Assembly: GCA_029287755.1 (NCBI GenBank) | Contig: JARFQM010000288.1 | Coordinates: 1 to 6,403 of the forward strand | Source of the DNA: Desulfofustis sp. | Lineage (GTDB): Bacteria; Desulfobacterota; Desulfobulbia; Desulfobulbales; Desulfocapsaceae | Reading direction: 5' to 3' | Length of the DNA: 6,403 nt | Shown here: in pieces, positions 5,370 to 6,403 of the stretch | Position numbering within the stretch: the stretch's first letter is position 1 | Layout of the letters: each line of letters begins with the position of its first letter | Program-made: the position numbers and the translations under genes | The notes under the pieces: model-generated | What the model was told of the DNA's origin: nothing | The model's input: the letters and a program-made list of their open reading frames with translations, nothing else | The model's database searches: none

Positions 5370-6403
5370 ATGGTTGACCAGAAAGAAACTGAATCGCAAC
5401 TGCATGATTTAACATGTCTTTATGAAATCACGAAAGAACTTGCCTCCGCCTTTGTACTCAGCGATTGTCTTGAAAAAGCGATGGCGCTTCTCTCCGAATA
5501 CAAGAAAATGGAGAACGGCACCGTAACCATCGTCAATCCGCTTACCGGCAAGCTTGAAATAGAAGTTGCCCACGGTCTTACCGCGGAGGGAAGAAAAAGG
5601 GGTAAATATAAAATAGGGGAGGGGATTACTGGCCGGGTTGTCGCTTCTGGTGAACCGATCGTCGTCCCCCATATCTCCGAAGAACCCCTGTTTCTCAATC
5701 GTACCAGATCTCGGGGCGATATCGCCGATAGAGACCGTTCTTTTCTCTGCGTTCCCATCAAGGACGGTAAGCAGATTATAGGCGCGCTCAGCGTTGACCG
5801 CATGTATGAGGATGGATTCGGCACCCAAGCCAACGATGATCTGCAGTTTCTCACCGTGCTGTCGAGCATTATCGCCCAGACTGTTTGTCGGGTGCAGATC
5901 GTCAATCGGGAAAAGGAGAATCTTCGCACTGAAAACCTCAAACTGAAGCGGGAACTTTCTGAAAAGAATCGGATTAACGACATAAGTGGCAACTCGAGCC
6001 GGATGCAGGATGTCTTCGAAATGGTCCACCGAGTGGTGGACTCCAACGCCACGGTGCTGCTCAGGGGCGAATCGGGAACGGGGAAGACCCTGGTCGCCAA
6101 GGCCCTGCACTACAACGGCAAGAGAAAGGCCAAACCGTTTGTCGTGGTGAATTGCTCGGCATTGCCGGAAACGCTGCTGGAGAGTGAACTGTTTGGCCAC
6201 GAAAAAGGCGCCTTCACCGGGGCCAACGAGCGAAAAATAGGCAGGTTCGAGCACGCCGAGGGAGGCACTCTCTTCCTTGACGAGATCGGTGAGATATCCC
6301 CTTCGGTCCAGGTGAAGCTGCTCAACGTTGTGCAGGAGAGAAGCTTCCAGCGGCTCGGCTCAACCAGATCTATTTCCTGCGATGTGAGGCTGGTGGCGGC
6401 CAC
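5370..6403 (+). CDS. NifA-like sigma-54-dependent transcription activator, GAF-AAA+ (3'-partial)
   Basis: The 344 visible residues form a bacterial enhancer-binding protein that would use ATP to remodel RNA polymerase with sigma-54. Residues about 12-175 are a GAF sensor domain; KIGEGITGRVVASGEP (81-96), VPHISEEPLFLNRT (99-112) and FLCVPIKDGKQIIGALSVDR (125-144) strongly resemble NifA. A charged linker, probably coiled coil, runs 176-203. The AAA+ domain starts near 205 with Walker A GESGTGKT (233-240), ESELFGHEKGAFTGA (271-285, the sigma-54 contact loop) and Walker B GGTLFLDEIGE (298-308, Asp304-Glu305). The window ends in sensor I (VRLVAA), so the rest of AAA+ and the Fis-type DNA-binding domain are unseen. 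The ATG at 5370 is the first start after an in-frame TAA at 5352; AAAGAAG (5353-5359) is a weak ribosome site. It could be NifA itself or a paralogue with another regulon; no nif gene is in the window. Confidence 0.9.
   Translation, partial: MVDQKETESQLHDLTCLYEITKELASAFVLSDCLEKAMALLSEYKKMENGTVTIVNPLTGKLEIEVAHGLTAEGRKRGKYKIGEGITGRVVASGEPIVVPHISEEPLFLNRTRSRGDIADRDRSFLCVPIKDGKQIIGALSVDRMYEDGFGTQANDDLQFLTVLSSIIAQTVCRVQIVNREKENLRTENLKLKRELSEKNRINDISGNSSRMQDVFEMVHRVVDSNATVLLRGESGTGKTLVAKALHYNGKRKAKPFVVVNCSALPETLLESELFGHEKGAFTGANERKIGRFEHAEGGTLFLDEIGEISPSVQVKLLNVVQERSFQRLGSTRSISCDVRLVAA

Noticed and set aside
5409..6254. Long minus-strand open frame of 281 codons opposite the NifA-like gene
   Set aside because: The plus frame has continuous GAF and AAA+ motifs with Walker A, GAFTGA and Walker B; the minus frame shows no recognisable domain and is a shadow.

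Overview
The window looks like an ordinary piece of a Gram-negative bacterial chromosome. It carries a chromosomal-type ParA/ParB/parS module, an L-aspartate oxidase of the E. coli NadB type, two serine tRNAs with encoded CCA ends, and the start of a NifA-like sigma-54 activator. This mix would fit Desulfobacterota (Desulfobulbales-like), but that placement is an impression from gene content and protein character, and is weakly supported.

Layout. Bases 1-986 (+) hold the C-terminal part of a flavin-dependent amine oxidase of the monomeric sarcosine oxidase / N-methyltryptophan oxidase family; its N-terminus lies before the window. It converges with nadB (1025-2656, -), 38 bases away. NadB oxidises L-aspartate to iminoaspartate for NAD synthesis. 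Between nadB and the divergent parA is a 172-base spacer containing a perfect 20-bp palindrome with the full 16-bp consensus parS core (2687-2706). parA (2829-3602) and parB (3606-4475) follow, only 3 bases apart, then a small exported protein with two bacterial SH3 domains (4511-4972).

Next comes a minus-strand tRNA unit: a strong sigma-70-like promoter (5228-5256), tRNA-Ser(TGA), tRNA-Ser(GCT) and an intrinsic terminator with a perfect 12-bp stem (4982-5017). Finally, from 5370 to the window end (+), there is a GAF plus AAA+ transcription activator with a GAFTGA loop. It is cut by the window edge, so its DNA-binding domain is not seen.

How the parts work together. ParB should load on parS, and ParA should act with it in origin or chromosome segregation; gene pair and site form a self-contained module. 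The nadB start lies 31 bases from parS, so ParB spreading could affect both divergent promoters, which is inference. The other genes have no evident functional link to one another. I found no mobile element, CRISPR array, toxin-antitoxin or defence system, and no convincing undescribed system. The most interesting points are the parS placement, the SH3 gene behind parB, and the identity of the NifA-like regulator.
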